In this document: one piece after another, positions 1 to 8,478 of the stretch | How the letters are laid out: the number at the start of each line of letters is the position of its first letter | Position numbering within the stretch: position 1 is the stretch's first letter | Assembly (NCBI GenBank): GCA_964437825.1 | Contig: CAYTIH010000011.1 | Span: forward strand, 1 to 58,707 | Direction: 5' to 3' | Length of the DNA stretch: 58,707 nucleotides | Origin: JBJFCE01 sp964437825 | Lineage (GTDB): Bacteria > Bacillota > Clostridia > Lachnospirales > Lachnospiraceae | Made by a program: the position numbers and the translations under genes | The notes under the pieces: generated by a model | The model's database searches: none | The model's input: the letters and a program-made list of their open reading frames with translations, nothing else | Told to the model about the DNA's origin: nothing

Positions 1-622
1 TACGGGATACGCACAAATCCTGAAGACCCGGAAGAAGGAAGTTATTCATCATTTCATTTTTTCTGGAAACCGGCTGTATAAACTTCGGATGACTGTTGAT
101 ATGTTCAATCAACCGGGGCGCATATTTACTCATTTTGAAGAAATATGCCTCTTCCTTGGCAGGTGTGCAGGGACGTCCACAATCCGGACATTTTCCATCT
201 ACCAATTGTGACTCCGTGAAGAAGGATTCACACGGGGTACAATACAGACCCTCATATGCTCCCTTATAAATATCTCCCTGATCATAGAGTCTTTTGAAGA
301 TTTTCTGCACCTGTCTCTCATGCGGTTTGTCGGTTGTTCTGATAAACTTATCATAGGAAGTGTTCAGACTGTCGCAGATTTCCCTGATCTGTCCTGCAAC
401 ATCATCCACGAATTCCTGCGGCGTTATGCCTGCTTCCTCTGCCTTTAATTCAATTTTCTGTCCATGCTCATCCGTACCTGTCTGAAAGAAGACATCATAT
501 CCGTCCTTTCTCTTAAAGCGGGCAATACTGTCCGCCAGTACAATCTCATAGCTGTTGCCGATATGGGGCTTGCCCGATGTATAGGCAATCGCCGTTGTAA
601 TGTAATACTTCCCTTTGTTCAT
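1..622 (-). CDS. metG: Methionyl-tRNA synthetase, N-terminal part (runs off the window)
   Basis: Attaches methionine to tRNA-Met in the cytoplasm. The visible 207 residues begin MNKGKYYITTAIAYTSGKPH, which contains the class I HIGH-like nucleotide-binding signature (here PHIG after TSGK). They continue through the connective domain, where CTPC and CPDC cysteine pairs form the zinc knuckle of MetRS. The ATG at 620-622 is preceded by GGAGG. The gene reads toward base 1, so the KMSKS loop, anticodon-binding domain and any C-terminal tRNA-binding domain lie outside. A Met-type T-box leader directly upstream supports the assignment and predicts induction by uncharged tRNA-Met. Confidence 0.95.
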   Translation of the reverse strand, partial: MNKGKYYITTAIAYTSGKPHIGNSYEIVLADSIARFKRKDGYDVFFQTGTDEHGQKIELKAEEAGITPQEFVDDVAGQIREICDSLNTSYDKFIRTTDKPHERQVQKIFKRLYDQGDIYKGAYEGLYCTPCESFFTESQLVDGKCPDCGRPCTPAKEEAYFFKMSKYAPRLIEHINSHPKFIQPVSRKNEMMNNFLLPGLQDLCVSR

Positions 623-645
623 ATGATACCTCCGTCGTTATTTCG

Positions 646-988
646 CGATGAAACAAAAAATCCGCCTCCTGCTGCCAGAAGACGGACTGTTAATCCGTGA
701 TACCACTTCCATTCATATTTTCCTCACGGAAAATACCTCATCGGGTACATGCATACCCTGCCGCTGTAACAGGCGGATCCTGTCGCAGCCTAGCCGTCGC
801 TTACTGTCATGGATTCCGGTCCTGACAGATCTTCCTGTCATTTCCGGCTGACTTCTGCCGGTTCGGTGCGCTGCTCGTAAAGCCATGTTCCACGAATTTC
901 CACCCGATTCCTCTCAGCGTCTATACGTTACCGTACAGCAGAATCTTCTCTTTAGAGCTTCCGTTCATGTACTCTCTTTGTCATCGCG
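646..988 (-). promoter_or_regulatory. T-box riboswitch leader of metG, Met specifier
   Basis: Read on the minus strand, the leader begins near GCGATGACAAAGAGAGTACA (stem I start). It has the GGAAC-AUG-GC specifier context, with the AUG codon at 884-886. It carries a T-box core AAGTGGTATCACGG around 697-708 whose UGGU (702-705) can pair with the tRNA 3' end, then ends in an intrinsic terminator. The AUG specifier matches the downstream methionyl-tRNA synthetase. Uncharged tRNA-Met should stabilise the antiterminator and allow read-through. Stem II/III boundaries and the transcription start were not resolved by eye. Confidence 0.9.
655..686 (-). terminator. Intrinsic terminator of the metG T-box
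   Basis: An 11-bp stem (661-671 pairing with 676-686, with G-U pairs) and a 4-nt loop, followed on the minus strand by six T residues (655-660). Its 5' arm overlaps the sequence that pairs in the antiterminator, as expected for a T-box switch. Confidence 0.85.
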
Positions 989-1177
989 TTTTTTATTTTA
1001 TTATTGCCGGTAATCAAAAACTTATAAGAAAAACCGATTACTAAATATAATGGTATTTTATAGCAGACGCCCGAAAATGTAAAGCGAATTTTGTAAAACG
1101 GTAATGCCTGGGGTTTATGGAGTTCGCACGTTCATCACCGGGCAGGGCTTGTAATGCCAACACATTATGGCGCTATT

Positions 1178-3619
1178 TCATAATTTTATAATACTGTAAT
1201 AGAATTCCGATTCCGGAGAATCCCGCATAACTTTGACTTCCGGCATCCGGTCAAATGCCGCTTCTATTGGCAGCCGGAAATCCCCCGTTACCTTCCAGAT
1301 ATTATTTTCTCCATATTCCAGATGATATACGGCATCAGTCGTAATCCGTTCTCCTGCGCCGCTCGTCATCTCTATACAAATCCGTAAATCTGCTTCTTTT
1401 CCGTTTTCCGAAAAAACAACCTCAAACGCCTTTCTGCCATACAAAAAATGATAGATCCCTTCCAGACCGCGGGCAGTGTAAAGTACGCCGTCCCGCTCAA
1501 TAAACTTTACATATCCTTCCACCGTTTTTTCCGGCAAGGTCTCTGCCGTCTCCTCGGGGAAATATTGTCTCAGATACGCTTTCAATTCCGACATCGTACT
1601 GATTCCATACTGGCTTACCGGAAGATAATACGGACCGCCGTCATACGGCCAGAACATTCGATCTTCCCCATAAACAACTTCCGCTTCGTTATAGCCGCTA
1701 AACCACGACAGCGCCTCCTCTGCTTTCAGGAAATCCATCAGAACCTCATACTGTCTGCTATCCTCAATTTCATAGGGATACGATTTTGCACGAAAAGAAG
1801 AAAGTGCCTCTTCCAGCTCATTTTTATAGTGTAAATATATCTCTTCCTCCCCTTCTATTTCGGGATTCCACTGCACATCTGACGGATGCCAATAACAGTA
1901 TGCTCCCGTTTCACTTGTATTCAAATCAACGGGGGCTCCCTCAGGGCCAAGCGAATACAAAGCCAGATAAGCTTTGTCCAACTGACGAAAATCCGTGCTT
2001 GCAGTATATAACATCAATTCTTCCAGGATCCCCTGGCTCTCATACTCAAGCATACCGCGCCAAATCACGCCCCCAAGATCACCGCCGCTTCTGTCAGTCA
2101 TTTCACCGGTTCCGCTTTCGGATTCTGCCTGCGCTGTATCCCTGAAAGAGGTCATGGAATTTATGAAAAAAGTCACATCGGCCAATTGCGCTCCACCCTG
2201 ATTATCATACTTCAGATCAACCTCGTATCCGACTTCATTTACAAAATCCTCCGGTACTGTCATCGTAAAAAAATCATTATCTATCGTTGTACTTTCAATC
2301 ATGTCATACTTTCTTTCGTACTCCGGCACATCGCTGTCTTCTGTCCTATTTTCTGTATCCGGCTTCGGCTCATCACTGTCTTCTGTCCTATTTTCTGCAT
2401 CCGGCTTCGGCTCATCGCTGTCTTCTGTCATATTTTCTGCATCCGTTCCGGCAGTATCTTCATGTTCCTCTATATACTCCTCCCCTGCCGCTTCTTGCTT
2501 CCTTTTACCCGTAAAGGAACACCCTGCCGCCGCAATTACGATGAAAAGCAGCATACATACAGATACTGCGAGCATTCTCGGTTTTTTTGCAAGCAATGTA
2601 ATTCTCTCTTTCATACCTTTTTTGCCGGAAGCAAGGGAAGTAGCGCAGCATAAGAAGTCTCCGGCAAACCCCTTCTCCGCCGTCATGTCAATCAGCGCTT
2701 TTCCATACTGCATACGGTATGCTTCGCCAAGCTCGTGCACCGTGCTTTCATCACAGGCAAGCTCACTGTCGCGCCTGCTTAGAATAACCGCCGCCCATAC
2801 AAAAGGATTATACCAGTGCAGGATCAGACAAATATTTCGTAAAAAAGCCCAGATATGGTCCCCATGACGATAATGATTTCGTTCATGGATCAGTATAAAG
2901 TGCAGTTGATCCATTCGCACGGCATCGCCTAAACTCTCCTGTTTTGTTTCCGAAACCGCATTCTCAGCTTGTTCCTTTCCCTCACAAAGCGCTTGCGGCA
3001 GGTAAATTGCCGGACGCAGCAGTCCGAATAAACACGGCGTTTGCAGCTTTTTTACCAAATATACAGGCGGTCTTTCGTTTATTTCCCTTTTCCCTTCTGC
3101 TTCCCATTTGGCTCTGACCCTATGCAGTCTGACAGAAAAGCAGATATTGACAACAAGAATACCTATACCGGCTGTCACCGCGCCTGCAATCCAGATCACC
3201 CACAGTATCCTGTTTTTCCTGAAAGCGCTGTCTGCACGTACGCCTCCTGCGTCCGCTTCCCCTGCAGCCGCACTCTTTTTCGGCGAGTATTGCAAATGAT
3301 CCCCTGCTCCGTTTTGGAACAGCCCCGTTTCCAAACCTTCCGTATTTCCGGCAGCCTGATACATATTGCCGTCTGCAGACACAGTTCCCTCCTCCGGAAG
3401 GTTCCTCCATGATGTGCTCCCGTCGCTGTCCTGGGACAGGTAAAACAAATTCAATACACTGAAGCTGCTGCCGGTGATCATAACCGGGCACAGCAGACGT
3501 ATCAGTACCAGCAGCCATAATCCGTATTGCAGCCGTAAACTGATTCTGCCCATAAAAATCCGTCTCACTATTATGATAACTAAGATCAATGCACTTGACG
3601 TAATCATCCACTCGAACAT
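1178..3619 (-). CDS. M56 (BlaR1/MecR1-like) membrane metalloprotease with long acidic C-terminal domain
   Basis: 813 residues. The N-terminus has the membrane topology of the BlaR1 family: hydrophobic segments near residues 5-27, 35-50 and 138-162. A cytosolic zinc-protease motif HERNH lies at 245-249, with a downstream ELACDE segment near 286 as likely third ligand, and a final membrane segment is at about 350-367. The outer part begins with a low-complexity acidic linker containing a 14-residue repeat. It continues into a domain of about 370 residues that I do not recognise and that is not a penicillin-binding sensor by visible motifs. The ATG follows GGGGGATTACG. A BlaI-like repressor gene lies 76 bp upstream, so signal sensing with cleavage of that repressor is the likely role. 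The ligand is unknown. Confidence 0.85.
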   Translation of the reverse strand: MFEWMITSSALILVIIIVRRIFMGRISLRLQYGLWLLVLIRLLCPVMITGSSFSVLNLFYLSQDSDGSTSWRNLPEEGTVSADGNMYQAAGNTEGLETGLFQNGAGDHLQYSPKKSAAAGEADAGGVRADSAFRKNRILWVIWIAGAVTAGIGILVVNICFSVRLHRVRAKWEAEGKREINERPPVYLVKKLQTPCLFGLLRPAIYLPQALCEGKEQAENAVSETKQESLGDAVRMDQLHFILIHERNHYRHGDHIWAFLRNICLILHWYNPFVWAAVILSRRDSELACDESTVHELGEAYRMQYGKALIDMTAEKGFAGDFLCCATSLASGKKGMKERITLLAKKPRMLAVSVCMLLFIVIAAAGCSFTGKRKQEAAGEEYIEEHEDTAGTDAENMTEDSDEPKPDAENRTEDSDEPKPDTENRTEDSDVPEYERKYDMIESTTIDNDFFTMTVPEDFVNEVGYEVDLKYDNQGGAQLADVTFFINSMTSFRDTAQAESESGTGEMTDRSGGDLGGVIWRGMLEYESQGILEELMLYTASTDFRQLDKAYLALYSLGPEGAPVDLNTSETGAYCYWHPSDVQWNPEIEGEEEIYLHYKNELEEALSSFRAKSYPYEIEDSRQYEVLMDFLKAEEALSWFSGYNEAEVVYGEDRMFWPYDGGPYYLPVSQYGISTMSELKAYLRQYFPEETAETLPEKTVEGYVKFIERDGVLYTARGLEGIYHFLYGRKAFEVVFSENGKEADLRICIEMTSGAGERITTDAVYHLEYGENNIWKVTGDFRLPIEAAFDRMPEVKVMRDSPESEFYYSIIKL
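2328..2445 (-). repeat. 42-bp tandem repeat inside the M56 gene
   Basis: About 2.8 copies with a 42-bp period (units starting near 2328, 2370 and 2412). They encode EPKPDAENRTEDSD-type repeats just outside the last membrane segment. The copies are nearly identical at DNA level, so copy number may vary between strains. The likely role is a flexible, negatively charged spacer. Confidence 0.85.
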
Positions 3620-3695
3620 CGTAATCCCCCCTGCGAATTTATTTCCGGCTGTATTTTATCTTCCCGTTTGAAGCATCCCTGTTTTCTGAATGCTT

Positions 3696-4106
3696 TTATT
3701 TGTCCTTCTTTTTCTTCTTATCCTTCGTTTTTTTGCCGTGCTCCGCTTGTTTTAAAATTTCATACAGCTCCTGAATTTCTTCCTGTGTCAGATTCTGCTT
3801 CTTTGTTAATGTGCTCATCATCAGACCGACACTCCCTTTATAAACGCGGTTTAAAAAATCATCCGTCTCTTTTATCACCGCTTCCTCCCTGTTTACCAAA
3901 GAAGAATATTTTCTGACCTCGCCGCTTTCATCACAAAGTATCAGACCTTTTTCCGTCATTCTCCGCAGCATGGTAAGCGTTGTACTCTTACTCCATCCCA
4001 TGCTGCTTTTTCCATAATCTACAACCTCTCTTCCTGTCCGTTCCCGCTGCTCCCAAAGACATTCCATCAAATTCCATTCTGCCGGTGTCAGTCCTATATT
4101 TTTCAT
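3696..4106 (-). CDS. BlaI/MecI-family transcriptional repressor
   Basis: 136 residues. The N-terminal winged helix reads LTPAEWNLMECLWEQ, then a recognition region GWSKSTTLTMLRRMTEKG, typical of BlaI/MecI/CopY repressors. The C-terminal half is the dimerisation region with the protease-sensitive site in this family. The tail is very lysine-rich. The ATG is preceded by AGGAGG. It forms a pair with the M56 protease gene downstream, and two inverted repeats in its promoter are its probable binding sites, which implies autoregulation. The target of the regulon beyond this pair is not visible. Confidence 0.9.
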   Translation of the reverse strand: MKNIGLTPAEWNLMECLWEQRERTGREVVDYGKSSMGWSKSTTLTMLRRMTEKGLILCDESGEVRKYSSLVNREEAVIKETDDFLNRVYKGSVGLMMSTLTKKQNLTQEEIQELYEILKQAEHGKKTKDKKKKKDK

Positions 4107-4138
4107 GTAAACCTCCTAATAACGCTCTTTCTCCGTTA

Positions 4139-4187
4139 GTTTACTTTGTAAACCAATCATAGCATGTATAGTCTACAATGTCAACTA
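4139..4187 (-). promoter_or_regulatory. Promoter and twin operators of the first BlaI/M56 module
   Basis: On the minus strand, TTGACA (4179-4184), a 17-bp spacer and TATGAT (4156-4161) form a near-consensus sigma-A promoter. A 19-bp inverted repeat TAGTCTACAATGTCAACTA (4169-4187) covers the -35. A second, GTTTACTTTGTAAAC (4139-4153), sits just downstream of the -10. The ACA/TGT cores resemble known BlaI/MecI operators. Confidence 0.8.
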
Positions 4188-4221
4188 AAAAGGCATGGAA
4201 TACAAATATCCCATACCTTTT
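4187..4221 (-). terminator. Probable terminator after the M56-M23 gene
   Basis: An 11-bp stem with one mismatch (AAAAGG.ATGG against CCAT.CCTTTT) is followed on the minus strand by a short T run. It lies 60 bp after the stop of the M56-M23 gene and abuts the operator of the next module. Confidence 0.6.
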
Positions 4222-4281
4222 CTACATGAAGTCCGATGCTTGCGCACCGTTAAGCATATGATTCTTCTGCAATAACAGTTT

Positions 4282-6003
4282 CTATTCCGATACAAAAACC
4301 GGTTCTATAAATGCTCCGCCCCTGCTGACTGCAAAATGCAGATGAGGCCCCGTACTCATACCGGTATTCCCGACGGTGGCAATCTGTTCTCCCCGTGTTA
4401 CATTTTGCCCTTCCTGTGCTAATATCTCATCGCAGGCAGTATAATAGGTCATATCTCCGTTATCATGAAGTACAATGATGTAATTCCCGTATTCGGAATC
4501 CGTTCCGGTTTCCAGTATGCTTCCGTCCGCAGCCGCATATACGGGCGTGCCGGCCTGCGCTGCGAAATCAATTCCGCCATGATACGTCTCCTCCCCGGTA
4601 ACCGGATGTATTCGTGTTCCATAAGCAGCGGATATCGTGATATCCTCAAGCGGGCAGCTATATAAAATTTCCTGATCTGTGTAAACTCCTTCCCTAAGTA
4701 TTGGAGCGTCTTCGTCCGTTTCATTTTCCGGACTTTCTTCCGCTTCATACGGGATCTCAACAGCTTCATCCGTTACGGGCGCATTATCTGTTTCAGGCGC
4801 ATTATCTGTTATTCTCTGCAGTCTTATTTCCTCCTCTATTATAGACGCATTGTCCGTTACGAACGCATTTTCTGTTACAGACGCATTGTCCGTTTCAGGC
4901 GCATTGTCTGTTTCAGGCGCATCACTTCCCGCGGCTTTGTCTGAATTGTCTGAATCAGATACGGTATTCACTTCGTACGGTACAGCCACCTCATTCTCTG
5001 CAGTCTTATTTCCTCCGCTATTTACTAATAATACTATGGCAGCACCGCAGACCAGCACAGCGGAAACCACTGCAATCCATGTTTTGACCTTTTTTTGCTT
5101 TACGGCATTTTGAATTCTGGCTTTTACATGATTTTCTCCAAAAGCCAGCGGGCAGCTTCCGATTTCCATAACATGATTTTTTGACATGGACAAAAGTGTC
5201 CTTGCGTATGCTTTTTTCTTATCATATCCGACTCTTTTCAGAACGGCTTCGTCACAGGAGGTTTCCATATCCGTCTCCATCAGCTTAAAAGAAAGCCACA
5301 CAAGAGGGTTAAACCAGTGGATACAAGTAATGACATAAGCCACTGTCTTAATCAGATAATCCCTGCGCCTGATATGCGTTTTCTCATGTTCCATAACCAT
5401 TTCCAGATCCGTCTGATTCAATCCCTCCGGAAGATAAATAACGGGTTTCAAAAAACCGGCGGTAAACGGCGTCTCAATTCCGGTGGAAATCACCACAGGC
5501 TCATTTTCGTACTCTTTCAGCACACAAGAGCTTTTCTCTAAACGTCTTAATTTGGAAGACAGTCCGCGGTAGCTGACGATACCGTAAACGACCAGCATAA
5601 TCCCTCCCGCAAACCATATCCAGGATATGATATTCCATGCCACATCCGAAACTCCCCGCATAGGAATGGCAAGTTCTGAAAGAGCACTGTCCGCAGTCCC
5701 CGAGGTTGTATTTTTCTTTGGCGCCGATGCTTCTACCGGTTGATAGACATATCTTTCTGATAAATCCGTGCGAAGTGTTTCCTTTTCTTTGGCCTCATCG
5801 CTTACAATACTGACATTCGGAATAATTCCAAAGCTTGTCTCTATCGCTGCCGGGCAAACCAGCCTGAATAATACTACCGCCCAAAGCAAGTAAGAATATA
5901 TTCTGGGCATGCGCTTCAGCAATATTCTTAATAATATGACTGCCAGAATTACAAAAGAGCCGGTAATACTCATATTCAAAATAACCAAAAATAACTTCGT
6001 CAT
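4282..6003 (-). CDS. M56 (BlaR1-like) protease fused to an M23 (LytM) peptidase domain
   Basis: 573 residues from the ATG at 6001-6003, which has GGAGGAAGGAAT in front. A GTG at 6024 in the same frame is less likely. The order is: membrane segments near 8-30, 38-55 and 128-145; zinc site HEKTH at 206-210; a fourth membrane segment near 308-327. A repeat-rich linker (units such as TDNAPE, about 355-415) follows, then an M23 domain from about 455 with HGGIDF (H475, D479) and GPHLHF (H554, H556). All zinc ligands expected of an active M23 endopeptidase are present. In BlaR1 topology the C-terminal part is extracellular, so the M23 domain should face peptidoglycan. It lies 17 bp after a BlaI-like gene. 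Confidence 0.9.
   Translation of the reverse strand: MTKLFLVILNMSITGSFVILAVILLRILLKRMPRIYSYLLWAVVLFRLVCPAAIETSFGIIPNVSIVSDEAKEKETLRTDLSERYVYQPVEASAPKKNTTSGTADSALSELAIPMRGVSDVAWNIISWIWFAGGIMLVVYGIVSYRGLSSKLRRLEKSSCVLKEYENEPVVISTGIETPFTAGFLKPVIYLPEGLNQTDLEMVMEHEKTHIRRRDYLIKTVAYVITCIHWFNPLVWLSFKLMETDMETSCDEAVLKRVGYDKKKAYARTLLSMSKNHVMEIGSCPLAFGENHVKARIQNAVKQKKVKTWIAVVSAVLVCGAAIVLLVNSGGNKTAENEVAVPYEVNTVSDSDNSDKAAGSDAPETDNAPETDNASVTENAFVTDNASIIEEEIRLQRITDNAPETDNAPVTDEAVEIPYEAEESPENETDEDAPILREGVYTDQEILYSCPLEDITISAAYGTRIHPVTGEETYHGGIDFAAQAGTPVYAAADGSILETGTDSEYGNYIIVLHDNGDMTYYTACDEILAQEGQNVTRGEQIATVGNTGMSTGPHLHFAVSRGGAFIEPVFVSE
4768..4920 (-). repeat. Degenerate 18-bp repeats encoding the M56-M23 linker
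   Basis: Repeated units of the type GCATTATCTGTTTCAGGC (plus-strand reading) encode ETDNAP/VTDNAS hexapeptides in two blocks. One block lies near 4770-4810 and the other near 4850-4920. They form a hydrophilic spacer between membrane and M23 domain. Confidence 0.75.
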
Positions 6004-6020
6004 ATTCCTTCCTCCATACT

Positions 6021-6380
6021 TCACTCCTGGTATTCGTCAATAAATTTCCTCATTTCTTCCGCCTCTGCCGCCGACAGCTTTCTCCCCTTACAGAAAGCTG
6101 TCAAAAACAGCGGCAGTGATCCCGAAAAAACCTCTTCCACATATTCCCTGCTCTGAAGGCCATAGAATTCATCCTTTTTCAGCTTTGCAGTAACCATTGC
6201 ATTCTCATTTTGAAAAATCCCTTTTTCGCACAGATTTTTTAACACCGTATAAGTAGTAGATTTCTTCCAACGAAATACTTCTGCGCAGATTTTTACCAGA
6301 TCCGAGGATGGTACCGGCTCTTTTTCCCATATAATATCCGCAAACTTTGCTTCGGTTTCCGTTATTTTATAATCTTTCAT
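6021..6380 (-). CDS. BlaI/MecI-family repressor of the second module
   Basis: 119 residues. The winged-helix part contains the recognition helix WKKSTTYTVLKNLCEKG and the C-terminal part the family dimer domain (YVEEVFSGSLPLFLTAF). It is clearly a paralogue of the 6658-7020 protein, with the same KKSTTYT motif and very similar length. It is co-directional with and 17 bp upstream of the M56-M23 gene. Expression likely depends on the promoter at 6466-6494, where BlaI-type palindromes overlap the -10. Confidence 0.9.
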   Translation of the reverse strand: MKDYKITETEAKFADIIWEKEPVPSSDLVKICAEVFRWKKSTTYTVLKNLCEKGIFQNENAMVTAKLKKDEFYGLQSREYVEEVFSGSLPLFLTAFCKGRKLSAAEAEEMRKFIDEYQE

Positions 6381-6434
6381 ATCTGACTCCCTCTTTCCGC
6401 TATTTTTGCTGATTTGTTTTCTGTTTTTTATTTT

Positions 6435-6494
6435 GGTCTAAATTTTATAGACCTCCTTTACTATGAGTCTATAACTTATAGACCATTTTGTCAA
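6435..6494 (-). promoter_or_regulatory. Promoter and operators of the second BlaI/M56 module
   Basis: Minus strand: TTGACA (6489-6494), a 17-bp spacer, then TAGACT (6466-6471). One palindrome GTCTATAACTTATAGAC (6467-6483) covers spacer and -10. A second, GGTCTAAATTTTATAGACC (6435-6453), lies in the early transcribed region and overlaps the untranslated leader. These differ in sequence from the operators of the first module. Confidence 0.8.
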
Positions 6495-6570
6495 GCTTAA
6501 ATTTTTCGGAATGCATTCGCTGCCGACAATCCAAAAAAGTCTGCCCTTCCGGGGCAATCACAAATGTCTA

Positions 6571-6603
6571 TTGACGCATTCAGTTGGTTGTTATAGACTA
6601 TAA
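6571..6603 (+). promoter_or_regulatory. Promoter and operator of the third BlaI/M56 module
   Basis: Plus strand: TTGACG (6571-6576), a 17-bp spacer, TAGACT (6594-6599). The inverted repeat TTATAGACTATAA (6591-6603) sits on the -10 and shares the TATAGAC half-site with the two palindromes of the divergent promoter. Cross-regulation between the two modules is therefore likely. Confidence 0.75.
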
Positions 6604-6657
6604 ATAAGGTTTGTAACTGCCAACCAATTTTCAATATGAAGAAACAGGAGAATTCTC

Positions 6658-7020
6658 ATGGAAAATCTGAAGCTATGCGAAAGCGATTACCGATTTATGA
6701 GCGTAATCTGGGATCATGAGCCGTTATCATCAAGAACCCTTGTAGAACTATGCGCCGAAAAATTAGGCTGGAAGAAATCCACCACTTATACAACACTAAA
6801 GAAGCTGTGCGACAAAGGATTTGCCCAAAATAATAACACAATTGTCACTTCTAAAATCCCGCGGGATCGCGTGCAGGCCTATGCAAGCAATCATTTTGTG
6901 GAACATACCTTTGAAGGGTCACTGCCCGGTTTTCTTACTTCTTTTCTAGGCAGTAAGACCATTTCAAACCGGGAGGCAGCCGAGCTGAAACGCCTGATCG
7001 ACGAACATAAGGAGGGCTGA
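6658..7020 (+). CDS. BlaI/MecI-family repressor of the third module
   Basis: 120 residues; winged helix with WKKSTTYTTLKKLCDKG, then the family C-terminal region (HTFEGSLPGFLTSFLG). AGGAG lies 7 bp before the ATG. It is divergent from, and paralogous to, the repressor at 6021-6380. One base separates its stop from the next ATG, so translation of the M56 gene is probably coupled. Predicted to bind the TATAGAC palindromes between the two modules. Confidence 0.9.
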   Translation: MENLKLCESDYRFMSVIWDHEPLSSRTLVELCAEKLGWKKSTTYTTLKKLCDKGFAQNNNTIVTSKIPRDRVQAYASNHFVEHTFEGSLPGFLTSFLGSKTISNREAAELKRLIDEHKEG

Positions 7021-7021
7021 T

Positions 7022-8440
7022 ATGGAAACTCTATTTTTCAAAATCCTGAACATGAATATTACCGCAAGCTATGTTATTCCGGCAGTTCTTTTACTGCGGC
7101 TGCTCCTTTGCAAAGCGCCGAAAAAATATTCCTACCTGCTATGGAGCGTAGTCGGCTTCAGGCTGATCTGCCCCGTTTCCTTTCAGTCGATATTCAGCTT
7201 GTTTAATCTACAGGTTCGAATCGGAAATTTTCCGGCTGTTTCACTTCAGGAGATACCGGCTGACGTAACCGGAAACATAAATTCGCAGGTAAAAACCGGC
7301 ATCCCAGCGGTAAATACCCTGATGAACCAATCCCTGCCCGCAGCGACAATATCGAACCGAGTCAGCCCGCAGCAGCTTGTTATTTCCGTATGCACAGCCC
7401 TTTGGTGCATAGGTATGGCCGCTTTTCTGCTTTATGCACTTTTTAGCTATGTGCGCCTTTATCGCCGGATGCATACCGCCGTTGTATTAGACGGGAATGT
7501 GTATCAGTCGGACACGGTTCGTTCTCCTTTTATTCTGGGCTTTTTCCGGCCTCGGATTTATATTCCGTTCGGACTGGATGAGAATACCATGCGTTATATC
7601 CTGACCCATGAACGGTATCACCTGAAACGGAAGGATCACATCATAAAGCTGATTGCCTTCCTGCTGCTGGCCGTTTACTGGTTCAATCCTCTTTCCTATT
7701 TGGCATTTTATCTGATGGGAAAAGACATGGAAATGAGCTGTGACGAAAGGGTGCTTTCCGGCGAGGAAAATATCGTGAAAGCATACTGTACTTCCCTGCT
7801 GTCGTTTGCTTCCAACCGGCGCTTTCCTGTACCAAGTCCCCTTGCTTTCGGCGAATCCGGCGTTAAAAGCCGTATAAAAAATGCGCTGCGCTGGAAAAAG
7901 CCAAAGGTATGGATTACGATAGCCGCCGTCCTGTTATGCATCCTCGCTTTGATCATTTGCACTGCAAATCCAAAACAGCGTACAAATACATCCGACACGG
8001 CCAATGGCGCACCAAACACAGTCTCTGTCGGTGACAGCTATGTTTCCACGGACTGCCTGTATATGAATCCGCTCAGTTCCTACCTTCCTGACGGCGATTC
8101 CGGCTATCGTTATGTAATCGGCGAAGAATCCTTTCTGATGGTAAATAAAACAGATCACACTGCAACGGAATTTTCTCCGGTCGCATGGGGCTGGCAGGAA
8201 TTTCCTTATAGTAAAGAGGAATGGGACGCTTTGTTCTTCCCCGGCGGTCTTGAGTCGTTTGATATCGACATTGACTATACAGAAGCGTTCTATCAGCCCT
8301 TATCAGACCGCTGCTTTCTGCTGAGTTCGGATGGAACTCTATACTTCGTACAAACCCACTCTGATTCATGGGTCGGCGAATATATCTGGAGCATCTATGC
8401 TCTTGCAGCGGAAAACTCCGCGTCCCAAAACGCCGGATAA
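7022..8440 (+). CDS. M56 (BlaR1-like) membrane protease
   Basis: 472 residues. Membrane segments lie near 12-30, 37-52, 118-142 and 298-315. The zinc-protease motif HERYH is at 196-200, followed by EMSCDERV near 237-244, which supplies the third ligand. The N-terminus (ILNMNITASYVIP) parallels that of the M56-M23 protein, so these are paralogues. The roughly 150-residue outer C-terminal domain differs: it has no M23 motifs and no penicillin-binding SxxK/SxN signature that I can see. Paired with the repressor just upstream, it is probably a signal transducer that inactivates it. Confidence 0.88.
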   Translation: METLFFKILNMNITASYVIPAVLLLRLLLCKAPKKYSYLLWSVVGFRLICPVSFQSIFSLFNLQVRIGNFPAVSLQEIPADVTGNINSQVKTGIPAVNTLMNQSLPAATISNRVSPQQLVISVCTALWCIGMAAFLLYALFSYVRLYRRMHTAVVLDGNVYQSDTVRSPFILGFFRPRIYIPFGLDENTMRYILTHERYHLKRKDHIIKLIAFLLLAVYWFNPLSYLAFYLMGKDMEMSCDERVLSGEENIVKAYCTSLLSFASNRRFPVPSPLAFGESGVKSRIKNALRWKKPKVWITIAAVLLCILALIICTANPKQRTNTSDTANGAPNTVSVGDSYVSTDCLYMNPLSSYLPDGDSGYRYVIGEESFLMVNKTDHTATEFSPVAWGWQEFPYSKEEWDALFFPGGLESFDIDIDYTEAFYQPLSDRCFLLSSDGTLYFVQTHSDSWVGEYIWSIYALAAENSASQNAG

Positions 8441-8478
8441 ATACCTAAGCAGATTCGAGTGTCAAAAAGAACGCAAAC

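Noticed and set aside
2328..2445. Regularly spaced 42-bp repeats as a CRISPR array
   Set aside because: Repeats are directly tandem, lie within an intact reading frame and no cas gene is present.
4449..4769. A 106-codon alternative frame within the M56-M23 gene
   Set aside because: It lies inside a gene with clear domains on the same strand; no start context and composition unlike a protein.
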